Assembly (NCBI GenBank): GCA_028752905.1
Contig: JAQNBH010000004.1
Span: forward strand, 36,877,765-36,941,764
Length of the DNA: 64,000 bases
Direction: 5' to 3'
DNA from: Cladorhizidae sp. MBARI D1340-BT2
Taxonomy: Eukaryota; Porifera; Demospongiae; Poecilosclerida; Cladorhizidae
Both the position numbers and the translations under genes were made by a program. Under the pieces are notes generated by a model. The model had not been told where the DNA came from, did not search any database, and saw nothing but the letters and a program-made list of their open reading frames with translations. The first letter of the stretch is position 1; every line of letters starts with the position of its first letter. Positions 47,501 to 58,810 of the stretch are shown here, piece by piece.

Positions 47501-50500
47501 TATTTGCTCTGACACCTGAACAATGAAATTAACTGCAATCAAGTGGTGAATATTATAGCTTATATCTCCTGTCTGCTATGCAGCAGAACTATTGTATTGT
47601 GATGTAGTATGTGAAGTCAGCAATCTACAAGTCTTACAGAATTGATCACAAGAACCTAAATTTTTTTGGAAAAGCACTAGTGCATGCGGTGTTATTTATT
47701 GGGCTCATTATACTGAGTGGTGGAGAATTTCCCCTTCACTCTTCCTCTAAAGTTTTTATCTTGTGATTTATTTGTGGTCTATCTAAACAGCAAGTAGGGG
47801 TCAGTCATTATATGTGGTGGGTTCTGTGAACTGGGCTTAATCTTACAGAGAAGAAAGTATTCTTCCAACTATTGCTTCTCAGTTGTTAAACCGGCTCATG
47901 CATAGCCTCAGCTTTCAGGCTTTCTTATCTTGTATTTGGGGTGGAATTACTAGCTGATTCAAGTTCCCTTCTGTAGGCAGTTGTTTAACATACATATTCC
48001 GAAGTGTTTTCAGTGAGTTGCCTTACTCTTTACAGCAGATATTCAACACCATCTAGTGTTCTCAAGTTGAGAATCAGTACAACTCTCTGTGTTACCTTCA
48101 GGATTTTGTGTAAAGGGGTGGGAGGGAGGAAATTCAGGTTTGTGAAATTATGGGTCGGTGGGTGTTAGACATGGGGAAATATATAATCGTCATTTCCATG
48201 CCATTGAGAGCAACCTGAGTCTACTGGATATTGCCTAGGATATCGGATTGGATACTGGTTACTTTCTTTCCCTAAAAATAATAGAGCTGAGACATCTCTT
48301 GACCTTCATTGTTGACAGTCTGAGCTGAACATCAATATTTTCTTAATTAAGGGCCATATTATTTCTCATTATTGTATCTTTCAGTTAGTTCTGCATGGAT
48401 ATCTAGACAATTCAGATGCTCTTCAGTGATTTTGTTATTGTTTTTTTGGTAACTTATCCATGACTAAACCAATTCTGATTGATGCACTTAAACTTAGACT
48501 CTCATGCAATCTTTGTCAACAGGTTTGACCTACATCATAAAAAATAAAAGTAGATTTAATATAACTTCTTTTGCTCATTTTAACCATACTATATATTAGC
48601 AAGGGACTTTGCCAGGAAATGAAGAAAAGTGGCAAATACTAAACTAGGCATTGTTGTGGCGAGTCACTATTATGAACATTTCCTTTTTAATGTGCACAAT
48701 ACTTCTCTTGCAAGCAAATTTTGGAGGAGGTTCTGAGCACACAGGCCACTGAGAATTCAGTTTGTTTCCATCACTTGTATGTATACTGTATTCACCCAAA
48801 TAGAAGTCCACACTTCTGTAGACTAAGCACTGCTCTTTAGTAGTACTAATGAAAACATTCTAACAATGTTTTTTGTTGGCCAATATATCAACTCTGTCAC
48901 CTAAATGCAAATTAGCAATGCAACCATTTAATTTAGAACCACGCAAGTGACAGACGAGTTGTAGTTGGTAATAATGGTGTGGATACAACTTCTCCTCCCT
49001 CTCCAACCCCATGGACTTACCCTCTGCCCTATATATGGAAAGTAGGGATCAGTTATCGAGTGGTCCACTGGTGGAGCCTGCCTTTTCTGGGATGTTTGTG
49101 ATTGGAGGATGGTCGTGAGGCAGTGAAGCTCAGAAATAGCCTGTACATCTTAGAAATTTGCAGCACACGCTGCTACAGCTTTAATCTTCAGAATCAAACA
49201 TACATTTTATAGATTGTTTAAAAACATATTTTCAGCCACAAGTAGGAGTAGAGATGATTTTTGGACTAAGCAAGCTGAAGATGTGCATTATATAGAATAT
49301 ATGTAATGAAGTATTGGTATTTTGGAATGGAATTGTGATTTTTTATGTTGACTAAAAAAAGAAGCACATCTTATTTTTGCCTTTATCTGCCAACATAATG
49401 GCTGTTGAGTTTTTTGTCTTCTCGATCCAGCTAACTAGATATGTAAAAATAATTTGTTGTAATTATAAGCCATTATCCACTGTATCCCCCTCCTTCATGT
49501 GTGAAGCAGGGGAGTGTATGTGCATGATAATTTGCAATATCTTTTATTATTAGATAGCACCAAAGTTAGATTACCAAGCATGACCTGTCCTTGTTTGTTT
49601 ATCCTCAATTGATGCTCACACATATGCCCCGAGGGAGAGTTTAACCAGAGGTAACTAGTGGTAACTTGATGAGGGGCAGAACACAAGCAGAGTTTTCAAC
49701 CTGTAGGCATTGGCTCCAGCCATGCGCCATGCCACCAAAGTCCATAATAGCCTAACTAGGACAGAAGTTGGGTTAACACTGCAATATTTATCTTGGGCCT
49801 TTCTTCCTGTCTGTGTAGTTTTGTCCTCAATCGGCACTCTCAGATACGACCCAGGGAGGGTGGGGATAGGGTATTGCCTGCAGCTGGCTTATATGTGATT
49901 TGCAATAGTAGCCAATAAGTGGCCAAAAGGCTGCTTTTGCAGCTTGTATATTATATTTTCCATGGAGTTATCTGCACTCAATGGAATATCTGGAATGAAT
50001 TGTCATCTCCTCTACTAAGGTTTTAAATGCAAGTGAGCCAAACTGGGCTTGTTCTTTACACTTGTTAAACTTGAACACACTGGATCTAATGATCTCCACA
50101 GAGTAGTAATCAATATGCCTGTATAGATTGCCTGTTAGGTAATTTGTGCTTTCTTGACTGAGGAAAGAGGAATCGTGTAGGGAGTGGCCATTCAGAGAAT
50201 ACGGAGAAAGGGCTGGGTCCTTGTCCTGGCTAGTTAGAGGGTGTTGAGTACTCAAGGTGTGGAAAGGAACCCAAGATAACTCTTGTAGTTCCTTTTCATT
50301 AGAAGCTTATTCAAGCAGAAATGAAAAGATTTCTCAACATGAACCATTTAAGGGTGCATAGGTGGATCATAAGACAAGGACATTGCATCTGCCCATATTG
50401 TTTCCTTGTTAACAGTTTCCATTAAAATGCCAATTTGCTAACAAACAGTTCCATTTTTTATTATTGTAACCCTCACCCACCCGCTCCACCTACACACACA

Positions 50501-51057
50501 CACACACACACACACACACCTTAAAACAGCTTGTGGGAAGGGGTGGATTGTATAATGACATGAAGATTATCTTGGATATTGAAACAAACTTAAGTTTAAC
50601 TTAATTCTGTGAAACTAACTTGAAGCTCTGAAAATATTTAAGGAGACTTGGAAACAAATTGAAGTGGACTTCAAGCTATGAAACAAATTTTAAAGCTTGA
50701 AGCTCTGAACACAAATTAAGGAAGGGTCTTGAACCTCTGAAATGAACTTAAGGAGGACTTAAACTTTGAAGCCAACTTAGGGGGGACTGAGTTGAATAAC
50801 CAAACAACTGCACCTGTTGTTAGCAAGAAATGATCAGTTAATTTCATCCAAAGTTAACCCCCCAAAACCCCAGGTAACTACATGTGTCTATCTTGCATAA
50901 GCATGTGTATTTACTTCATTAATCAAGATGGTAAATAACAACATGGTTGCTTCTGGTGTTAGGTAACAACACCCATACACAGATAGCCACATCCATTGCA
51001 ACACATGATGAAGAATTTGGCTAAGCTGACAGTTTAACACAAGAAATCCTTAACCAG

Positions 51058-51390
51058 TATTCACTCAAGTGGAAGTTGTATTCTGAATAGAAGTCTCACT
51101 CGATAAAAATTTCCAATGTATTATATAGCACCAGCATGCAGTCGGTAAATCTTTTTTACTACATTGTAAAAGTTGACGAGTTGATAAAGAAATTCTTTCT
51201 ATATCTGTGAATGTGGTTGGGTCTGAAGATGGAGGGATTCACTGCCTCAAGGATGATAGAGTAGCAGATTTAGCTGTTCTACCCATTGCTGAAGCTCCTT
51301 GCCAAATGTTGGAAGAGTGTGAATGTGATGGAGAAGACCTATTCGCATCAATGGAAGAGGAGGATGAAGGAGAGTTTGAACAGACATGAC
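51058..51390 (+). mobile_element. Non-autonomous Tc1/mariner (pogo/Tigger-like) element, copy 3, truncated
   Basis: Inverted counterpart of 28783-29267. It starts CCAGTATTCACTCAAGTGG and encodes on the plus strand an acidic C-terminal tail ending DLFASMEEEDEGEFEQT. After the stop, sequence jumps at about 51391 from the equivalent of 28935 to that of 27005, so the other end of the element is missing. Confidence 0.72.
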
Positions 51391-51394
51391 TATT

Positions 51395-51880
51395 TCTGCT
51401 GACTCAATAGCGAAGGCTAACTGGAATGAGTTAAGTGATTTTTCAGACAACTGCTGCTATTTTCCATCATGGTTGACTCTGTAAACGAAATGATCGAGTA
51501 GCAGCATTTCCTTCAGAGTGTCCTTGAACTGGTAGTGCTCCCCTAAAGCTCACAATGCTGCTACACACTTCGTCGGAGTCTCTTCTGATACTTTCGTTCA
51601 ACTATTAAATTTGAAATGTTGCATGGAATAGGTTCGTAGTGGTCCTTTATGACTGGCACCAGCTGAGCATAACTGGTAGTTTCCAATTCGCACTGTCCAC
51701 TAGTGTCCTAATCAGTTTGAAAGTTGCCACTCCACATGCTGAAAGAAGGATGGCTCGCTCTTCACTTCAGTTATGACATCGTTAGCAACAAAATAATGAT
51801 ACAACCTCTCCATGTATGAGGTCCAGTTCTCCTTTTCATGGCCAAACTCTGAGATGGGGGGATCTGTGGATGGCAACCAT
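51395..51880 (-). pseudogene. Ty3/Gypsy gag remnant (right arm)
   Basis: On the minus strand from about 51875 a typical gag opening is visible: FGHEKENWTSYMERLYHYF, then VANDVITEVKSEPSFF, stopping after about 45 residues. Downstream, after 51680, come broken equivalents of the LVPVIKDHY, CVAAL and LKEM blocks seen in the left arm. The left arm has lost the opening part. Confidence 0.72.
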
Positions 51881-52515
51881 TCTCTCTTCTCGCTGGACAG
51901 TTAATCATTTTTGTCAGATGTATGAACATTGCCAGATGTACCATTTTAGCTAGTACTATACTAGTCTATGTTACTACTGGTACTGCATGCAGTAAAGTCA
52001 ACTTGTTATTGGACCTGCAATACATTATTGAAAACACTGAACTGCTTCGTAAATTCAGGGTCACTCCTAGGCATGTTGTTGTTGGCCCACAAGATCATAA
52101 TGTCTCTTTTCATGGAGTAATGTGTGTACTAATCTTATATGGCATGCAAAACTTTATAGAGATTTTTCGGTTCCAAAATTATTTTTGTCTTTGTATGGAG
52201 ATTCCAGTTACAAATCGATTGGTTTTATAATAGATGGATATCTTATTTGGACTGGTATACCACGGAGGTTTGGTTTTACTTCATAGGTAGCTGTGTAAAT
52301 AAAATTATTATACAGTGATAGTCACTGGATATTGAAAGGTGTAACCTTGATACATGCTATTAGCGTCTAGGTATATATAACATGGTAATAATTTGTAGGT
52401 GCTATCAACTAGTGTGTTCTATCAAATAAGATAATCATCCACCTCTGTAGGAGAGTGTGGGTCTTGAGACACCAAAGACCTCCCCCAGAATAGGAATGAC
52501 TATAACAGCATTAAA

Positions 52516-53751
52516 ATGACACTGTTGGATTCCTTTGGTGACACGGTACTGCAAGCCCGCAGAGAATTATGGACAATGAAGAGGAAATATGGAGAGTCTG
52601 CACAGGAGCTGGTTGTTCGAATAGAAGCCAAAATCAAAAGAGGACTTGAAGGCTGTAAAGATGAGACAGATATTATTGCCCAATTGTCACTCTACAAATT
52701 TTTGTCGACACTTCCATTTGATGTTACTTCGTTCATCCTAGGAAGAAATCCCAAGACAGCAATGGAGGCAGCTCACTTGGAAACTGAGTACCAAGCCTCA
52801 CAATCCTGGAAGTCTAGACCTAATTATCAGCCAAGGTATGACCGACGCGATAGTGATGGTTCATACAGGAGAGAAAAGTTCGAGCACAGAGAAGTGAAAA
52901 GAGAACCCATCTCTACTTCAGCTGCTAGTGGAAAGGCCGATAAAAGTGGAATGCACACTAAACAGCAGCATGATAGTGGTCCAAGAACACCTACATGTTA
53001 TCTGTGTCATGAGAAAGGACACAAAAGACCAGAATGTCCTAGAAGAATACAAAGGATATATTCTCACCAGAAGCCTCGTCGAGTGGCTTTTGTTTGTGGC
53101 AAAGTGGGTGAAACTCATTGTAACTTTTTAAGATTGGATGCTGGAAGTGACTGTAGTATTGTCCACCCACGACTTGTGAAACCAGAGCAGTACCTTGGTG
53201 AAGACATTAATGTCCAAGGATTCGGTGACAAGTCAGTACACTCATATCCAATGGCTAGAGTGCAATTCAAAATTGGAGGAAACCTTGAGGAATGCGACGT
53301 TGCTGTGACAGTAGACGTTGAACCAGCAGATGCCCACCTTGGCATGGACCTTGAGTGTTATGATAGCACATGGGAGCTACGAGAGATGTGCGAATCCGAG
53401 AATAAACTTCGATCCCATGTGTTGAGGACAAGAGCTCAGGCAGCTGCAGAAGACAGCCAGCAGCAACAGGACGATGAAGCTACCGCACAGTCGGGAGCCA
53501 ACCTAAGTGATATCTACAATTTTGATGATTCTCTCTTCTCACAGGAAGAACAAGTTCAGACAGTCCCGGATAGTGATGATCCATTGGACTTACCTCTCCC
53601 TTCTTTGGCAAATGACAGTGCAGACAAAGATGCACTAGTCCAAGAACAGGAGAGTGATCAAACATTGGAGTCGGCAAGACAACTTATTGACGTTCCAGAT
53701 GCCGGATACAGTTACATTGATGGTTTATTAGTTCATAAAGAAGAAGATTAA
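52516..53751 (+). pseudogene. Gag-protease part of Gmr1-type element
   Basis: Open frame of 411 codons. Residues 1-100 are the end of the gag core (LLDSFGDTVLQARRELW, then a YKFLSTLPFDV block). A zinc knuckle C-x2-C-x4-H-x4-C spans residues 161-174. The protease active site is D208-A-G-S-D, with Ala in place of the usual Thr/Ser, followed by AHLGMDL. The last 60 residues already belong to the linker before the integrase zinc-binding region (YSYIDGLLVH). The TAA stop falls in the same frame as LGTIWTRVVVPDG after it, so it is either a nonsense mutation or a read-through stop. The N-terminus of gag is missing. Confidence 0.85.
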
Positions 53752-53754
53752 CTA

Positions 53755-54800
53755 GGCACTATCTGGACGAGAGTTGTGGTACCTGACGGTAGGAGACCAG
53801 CAGTAATAAAGCTTGCTCATTCTACAAAGCAGGACATTTTGGAGTAAAGAAGACGGCAGCCAAGCTACGTAAACACTTCACCTGGCCTGGCATATCAAGA
53901 GACATCAAGAAGTGGTGCTCTACCTGTCCTCAATGCCAGAAAGCAGCTAGAAACTCGAATCAACGAGCTCCTCTAATTCCACTGCCAAGAATCGACGTAC
54001 CATTTAGTCGTGTGGCATTTGACATTGTTGGGCCTTTGCCAAGAACAAAGTCTGGATATAAATATATTTTGACTACTATGTGTTATGCCAGCAAATATCC
54101 AGAAGCAATAGCCTTGAAGAGAGTGGATGCCAGAACTGTAGCAGACGCTATGATGGAGACATTCTCGCGCACAGGCATCCCAGATGAAGTTCTTACGGAT
54201 CAAGGCTCCGTTTTCATGGGAGAGCTAAATGCACATCTATGCAAGTTGCTTGACATTTCTCGCTTGAGAACATCTCCTTATCATCCTCAATCTGATGGGA
54301 TGCTCGAGCGTTTTCACGCATCTCTCAAGCTCATGATTAGGAAAGCAGAAGTTAACCAGAATGAGTGGGATAGTTATCTCAAGTTTTTACTGTTTGCCTA
54401 TCGTAACACTCCTCATACAGTGACCGGATATTCTCCATTTGAAATCATTTACGGCAGAGACGTTCGAGGCCCATTGGAGATTCTCAAACAAGGATGGCTG
54501 GAAGGAGATATGCCAGAGAAGAGTGTGCACGAGTGGGTGGAACAACTTCGCGAGAAGATGCAACAGATGAGTGAAATTGTTGGCAAAAGAGAGAAGAAAG
54601 CCAAAGCCAAGATGAAAAAGACTTATGATAAGTCGGCACATAACCGAGATCTTGAGTGTGGATCTATGGTTTTAGTTGGTCGAACAGGAAAACTAGAAGA
54701 TACCTGGGAAGGACCTTTTGAAGTGTTGGAACAAATTTCTCCAGTCAACTACAAACTGGCAGTACCAAAACATCCTAGCGATCTTACGTCTTACATGTGA
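53755..54800 (+). pseudogene. Integrase of Gmr1-type element
   Basis: The HHCC zinc-binding part is encoded at 53755-53960 (His in KLAHS and GHFGVKKTA, Cys pair in CSTCPQC). A one-base frameshift lies between the two histidines, near 53825. The core from 54012 has all three catalytic acids: AFDIVGPLP, LTDQGSVF and MLERFHAS. The C-terminal domain runs to 54800, where a premature stop follows ATG. Shifting frame by one base there continues the expected HVNMLRPW ending directly into the RT region. Confidence 0.88.
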
Positions 54801-56368
54801 ATATGCTACGTCCTTGGAAGAATCCAGAAGCACACGTATTAAGAATTGTTGTAGCTGATGAAGACAGTCAAGATGACAAGGACAACTTACCTCCTCCATC
54901 ATATGGAGTTGATCTAGCTACAGAACAAGTTAAAGTGATGGATAACATTTTCTTGGAATTCAAAGATGTTGTACAGACTGAGCCGGGTAGAGTTAACATC
55001 ACGGAACATGCCATTGACACAGGAGAAACTTCACCAATCAGATTATCTCTCTACCGGTTGGCTCCAGCATGGAAGGACCAGCTGAGGACTGAAGTCCGTA
55101 CCTTAGCAACAACTGGCATTATTCGTCCATCTCACAGCCCATGGTCTTCACCAATGATACCCATACGTAAGAAAGACGGTGACGTAAGATTGTGCGTAGA
55201 CTTCAGAAAAATTAATTCGGTGACAGTCCCTGATCCTTACCTCATGCCGAGAGTGGATGAAATTCTAGACCAGCTGGGTGAGGCCACCTATCTCACCAAG
55301 ATGGATTTAAACAAAGGTTTCCATCAAGTTCCATTAAAAGATTCCGACATTCCTAAAACTGCCTTTTGTACACCATGGGGAAAGTTTGAATATACTCATA
55401 TGCCATTTGGACTTAGGAATGCTCCAGCTACGTTCCAGCGTCTCATGGATGTAGTACTGGATGACATGCTGGATTTTGCCAAAGCTTATATCGATGATGT
55501 GGTAGTTTTCAGCCGTACTTGGGAAGATCATGTCAAACATTTACGTTTAGTCCTTGAAAGACTCAGAGAAGTTGGCCTTACAGCCAAACCAAGTAAATGT
55601 CAGTGGGCAACTGCATCATGTACCTATTTGGGCCACGTAGTAGGCAGAGGAAAAGTGCAACAAGACGAAATCAAAGTGCAAGCCGTCAAAGACTTTGCAA
55701 GACCAAAATCTAAGACAGATGTGAGATCATTTTTGGGTCTTACTGGTTATTATCGTCGCTTCATTCCTGCTTATGCCAACCATTCAATAGCTTTGACAGA
55801 CGCAACTAAGAAGATCGCTCCACAGAAAGTAATATGGACAAGAGAATTGGAAGATGAATTCAACTATCTAAGAGAGGCTTTGTGTTCGTACACTGCACTA
55901 ACTATTCCTGCACCATCTGACTCATTCGTACTCCAAACTGATGCATCAATGTTAGGAATTGGAGGTGTCCTCAGTGTGCAGCGTGGAGAGCAAGAGTTGA
56001 CAGTCGCTTTCTACTCTAGAAAACTGTTAGACCGAGAGAGGAGATATAGTGCTACAGAGTTGGAAGGCTTAGCAATAGTGGATTCTGTAGCTCACTTCGA
56101 TGTCTATCTAGTTGGCAGACCTTTTACAATAGAGACAGATCACAGAGCTCTCTCTTTCCTCAATACCAGCAAGCTTACCAATGGAAGACTTGCTCGCTGG
56201 GCTATTCGTCTTCAACCATTCACCTACACTATCCGATACAGACCAGGCTCCAAAAACGGAAACGCGGATGGACTTTCTCGTCAAGCCTGGATTTCTACAG
56301 ATGGACAACCACCTGATGATGGCCTTCGGCCTTTAGAAGAAGAGGGGGATGTCATGCCACAGGCCTGA
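54797..56368 (+). pseudogene. Reverse transcriptase-RNase H of Gmr1-type element
   Basis: Open frame of 523 codons with no ATG of its own at the start (first codon GTG), so it was part of a longer pol frame. RT motifs: CVDFRKINSVT, LTKMDLNKGFHQVPL, MPFGLRNAPATFQRLM and the active-site YIDD at 231-234. The connection region YLGHVVGRGKV and VRSFLGLTGYYRRFIP follows. RNase H acids are Asp382, Glu421 and Asp448 (TDAS, ATELEG, ETDHRAL). The frame ends inside the LTR. This domain block is intact. Confidence 0.9.
56336..56349 (+). other. Polypurine tract of the LTR element
   Basis: AGAAGAAGAGGGGGA directly before TGTCATGCC. It lies where plus-strand DNA synthesis would start. Confidence 0.75.
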
Positions 56369-56678
56369 AAACATTACAATATTTATGTCAGAATACTTAT
56401 TCATGCAATTATCATGCTGTGGTTATGTAATTGTATCATACATGCTTGCATCATCTTGTTCAAGATTGCATCACCTTGTTAAATTGAGTGTTTGAAACAT
56501 GACCTTCACACATTTCACACGAACCTTCACACACAAGTTCACCACATTATTTGGTCATGTTTTTGGTTGCTCTGCTGAGTATAACAAGCTCTGGCAGAGC
56601 AAGGTTTTTCAGTCAGTCAGTTATTGTTCAAGTACAACTTTAATCTAAGATAGTTTTAAAATTCTATTCTTCTTGACA
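56350..56678 (+). repeat. 3' LTR of the Gmr1-type element
   Basis: A 329-bp segment beginning TGTCA right after the polypurine tract and ending TGACA, which gives the short inverted ends usual for LTRs. No matching 5' LTR is present in the window, so the right edge rests on the terminal motif alone. An end further right, near 56720, cannot be excluded. Confidence 0.65.
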
Positions 56679-56990
56679 AAGTTTGAGCAGATTGACTCTG
56701 GTGGCAGCATACTTGCCTAGCATACAGCTGAGTTGGTTGAGTATAACTGTAGGTTGTGTTGCTAGGTAAACCACGTTGTGCAAGATAAGTCCCGAGTCAG
56801 ATTGGCTCTTGCATAACAACCACTACCATGTGTCCTAGTAGTCTCATACTGAACACCAGTATATCCTGCACATGTAGAACAATGAAATCCATTTCAAGAC
56901 TTTGTTCTTCAGATACATTCACTGTAAATGTTGTTGGATATTCTATGTTGTGTGAGAGAATCAGAGACTACCGGGTTTTTTTTTGGAAAC
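56679..56990. other. Flank between LTR element and receptor pseudogene
   Basis: No gene recognised. The first bases, AAGTTTGAGCAGATTGACTC then TGGTGGCAGCAT, could be host sequence or, less likely, an internal region of a related LTR element. Confidence 0.4.
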
Positions 56991-56994
56991 CATA

Positions 56995-57437
56995 AGAATG
57001 CCGTCAGACTAATCATACAAACATAGACACCTATCATGGATGGTGTAAATCTCACTCATGGGAAAGGTCCCAAGACACCACCCACATCCAGACATTTGCT
57101 TGCGCTGCTAATCACCCTGTCTCCTTAGTAGGTTCAGATGTCCCTGCAATAATACTGTTATATCAAGTACTAGCCCACTTATTCAACTATTTGTGGGGGA
57201 TGATTATTTATATTATACAGCTGCTTTAAGTGGCTTTGCTAATATATTCTATGCTGCTAACCCTCTGTGGGATGGAGCTGCTTGCGGGCCGCAGAACACA
57301 TGTTGCTCATTTAACACTCCTCCATGGTTCTATGAGCAGCTGCCACAGCCCACTAGTGTATAGAGATGAGGGTGTGTCTGGATGAGAAAAGATCTGATGA
57401 AGACATTATCATTGCAATGGTAGATATTTATGTTTGA
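56995..57437 (+). pseudogene. Fibrinogen-like receptor, broken C-terminal fragment
   Basis: Plus-strand copy of the last 150 or so codons of the 32393-34087 gene. Matching words include GACTAATCATACAAACATAG, TGTTGCTCATTTAACA and CTCCATGGTTCTATGAGCAG. Many small deletions destroy the frame. The 3' flank homology continues to about 57660, equivalent to 32160-32390. It therefore derives from a full gene copy, not from a processed mRNA. Confidence 0.8.
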
Positions 57438-57659
57438 TGAGTGACTCACACTCCTAATTATAGTAGCTATACAAATATGTAGAGAAACATAAAGTAGATG
57501 TCTATTATTTAATCACCCATATTATATGCAGTTTGAAAATTAAAACATATGAATAAAGCTTATAACTTGCATGATGATAATTATGTGACTATCATTCTCC
57601 ATATTATAAAAGGTATACATATGCAACATGTGCTCACCATCACTCACACATGTGATTAA

Positions 57660-58030
57660 AATAATGATGTATATCATGTGTGAAGCAGGGGAATGAATAC
57701 ACATTAAAATGTGCATTGAAATGTGGACTATCTTTTATTAATACATAGCAGCATAGTTAGATTACCATAGTTAGCAGAGAAGATGAATATCCATTCCAGA
57801 TATTTGAAGTTCAGCGAATGCAAATTATTCCATAGGAAATATATTATACAAGCTGTAATGGGTCACTTATTGGATACTATGTGCAAATCATGTATAAATC
57901 AGCTGCAGGCAGTAACCTATCCCCACCCTCCCACCCATCCTGGGTCGTATCTCTGAGTGCCCATTGAGGCCAAAACTACCCAGACAGGAAGAAAGGGCCA
58001 AGAATATTATTGCAGTGTCAACCTCTTACT
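57660..58030. repeat. Third copy of the 30340-30880 dispersed repeat
   Basis: It contains TGTGTGAAGCAGGGGAAT, AGCTGCAGGCAGTAACCTAT and CAGACAGGAAGAAAGGGCCA. These words lie in the same orientation as in the left arm, but their order is rearranged. Confidence 0.65.
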
Positions 58031-58139
58031 CTCTTAGTTTGGCACATGGAATAATCTGCACAGATTTAGTCTGACATAGAATAGAGCTCATTGAAGTGCA
58101 GCTAAGTGCAGAGTTCTCATTTGATTCTAGCGTTTGAAA

Positions 58140-58470
58140 ATGAATCGCAATGCAGCTGGAAATTGTGACCTCACATATGCTGTGTGGGACAAACAAGAAA
58201 AAGAACCGCTTTGCTCACAAGATCCCTCTGAAATCTCTATCACCTAGTTCTGTCTATGTATGGATAGTGGATACGACAAAGATATCCAGAGCCACATCAC
58301 AGAAGAATTTTGCAGGAAACATAGATGATGTTTCCATGCATGAAGAGAATGTCTTGGTGAATGTTGAAGACTGTGCAGCCTATGATGATAACTCTTCTCC
58401 AGTGTACTCTATGCTTACCAGAGCAGTGGCTAGAGCCAGAAGCCCAGAAACACCACCTTCTAAAAAATAA
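58140..58470 (+). pseudogene. Fibrinogen-like receptor, broken N-terminal copy
   Basis: The ATG at 58140 begins MNRNAAGNCDLTYAVWDK, keeping the ITIM-like LTYAVW. A one-base loss near 58195 shifts the frame. The other frame then carries HKIPLKSL, YDDNSSPVYSML and stops at 58470, before the membrane helix. It lies downstream of, not upstream of, the C-terminal fragment at 56995, so the two come from different copies or from a rearrangement. Confidence 0.8.
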
Positions 58471-58654
58471 TAGCATGCGAGTTGATCACTCCTTTTTGTG
58501 CATGGAGATTGAACAAATGTTGCACGTAGTCTGTTTTCTGTCTTTGTACCTGAACAAAAAATAAAAATCTATATTGGATTGAACATTTAAAACTGAGACT
58601 GTGCCTGTGTACACAAGAAGCAGTTCTCAATGAACTAACAGTTGCCATAATATC

Positions 58655-58810
58655 ATTAAAATCACCTTCTCAATAATGAACTTCAAATTGAATTCACTCG
58701 ACGTTTCGACTAGATGCTCTAGCTTTCATGAGGAATAATGAAGGCTAGATCATCTAGTCGAAACGTCAAGTGAATACAATTTGAAGTTGATTTTGAGAAG
58801 GTGATTTGGT
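58655..58810. mobile_element. TTCGACTAG foldback element, compact near-perfect hairpin
   Basis: Left arm AAATCACCTTCTCAATAATG, ACTCGACGTTTCGACTAGAT; right arm ATCTAGTCGAAACGTCAAGT, then TTGATTTTGAGAAGGTGATTT. About 70 bp per arm around a loop of about 20 bp. This is the smallest and cleanest copy of the family and shows its minimal form. Confidence 0.8.

Larger units (their letters stand above)
43985..52487 (-). repeat. Right arm of giant inverted duplication
   Basis: Reverse complement of most of 25845-40800. It is shorter than the left arm because it lacks the receptor-gene segment, the Harbinger-type element and the block corresponding to 27005-28935. It carries its own 1.66-kb tandem duplication at 44170-47500. 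The join to the truncated LTR element at 52487/52488 is abrupt: the left arm continues past CCCCAGAAC with unrelated sequence. Confidence 0.9.
52488..56678 (+). mobile_element. 5'-truncated Ty3/Gypsy-type LTR retrotransposon with Gmr1-type gene order
   Basis: Order on the plus strand: gag C-part with zinc knuckle, aspartic protease, integrase, reverse transcriptase, RNase H, polypurine tract, 3' LTR. In ordinary Gypsy elements the integrase is last. Integrase before RT is the arrangement described for the Gmr1 group. The 5' LTR, primer site and gag start are missing, and the element abuts the inverted-duplication arm. An in-frame stop at 53749-53751, a frameshift near 53825 and a -1 shift at 54795-54800 make it non-functional as assembled. 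Confidence 0.85.

Noticed and set aside
52488..56678. Considered as an endogenous retrovirus
   Set aside because: No envelope frame follows RNase H. The polypurine tract and LTR begin directly after it, so it is an LTR retrotransposon.
56679..56730. TGGTGGCAGCAT after the LTR considered as a tRNA primer-binding site
   Set aside because: No internal region of an element follows it. The match to a tRNA 3' end cannot be confirmed by eye.
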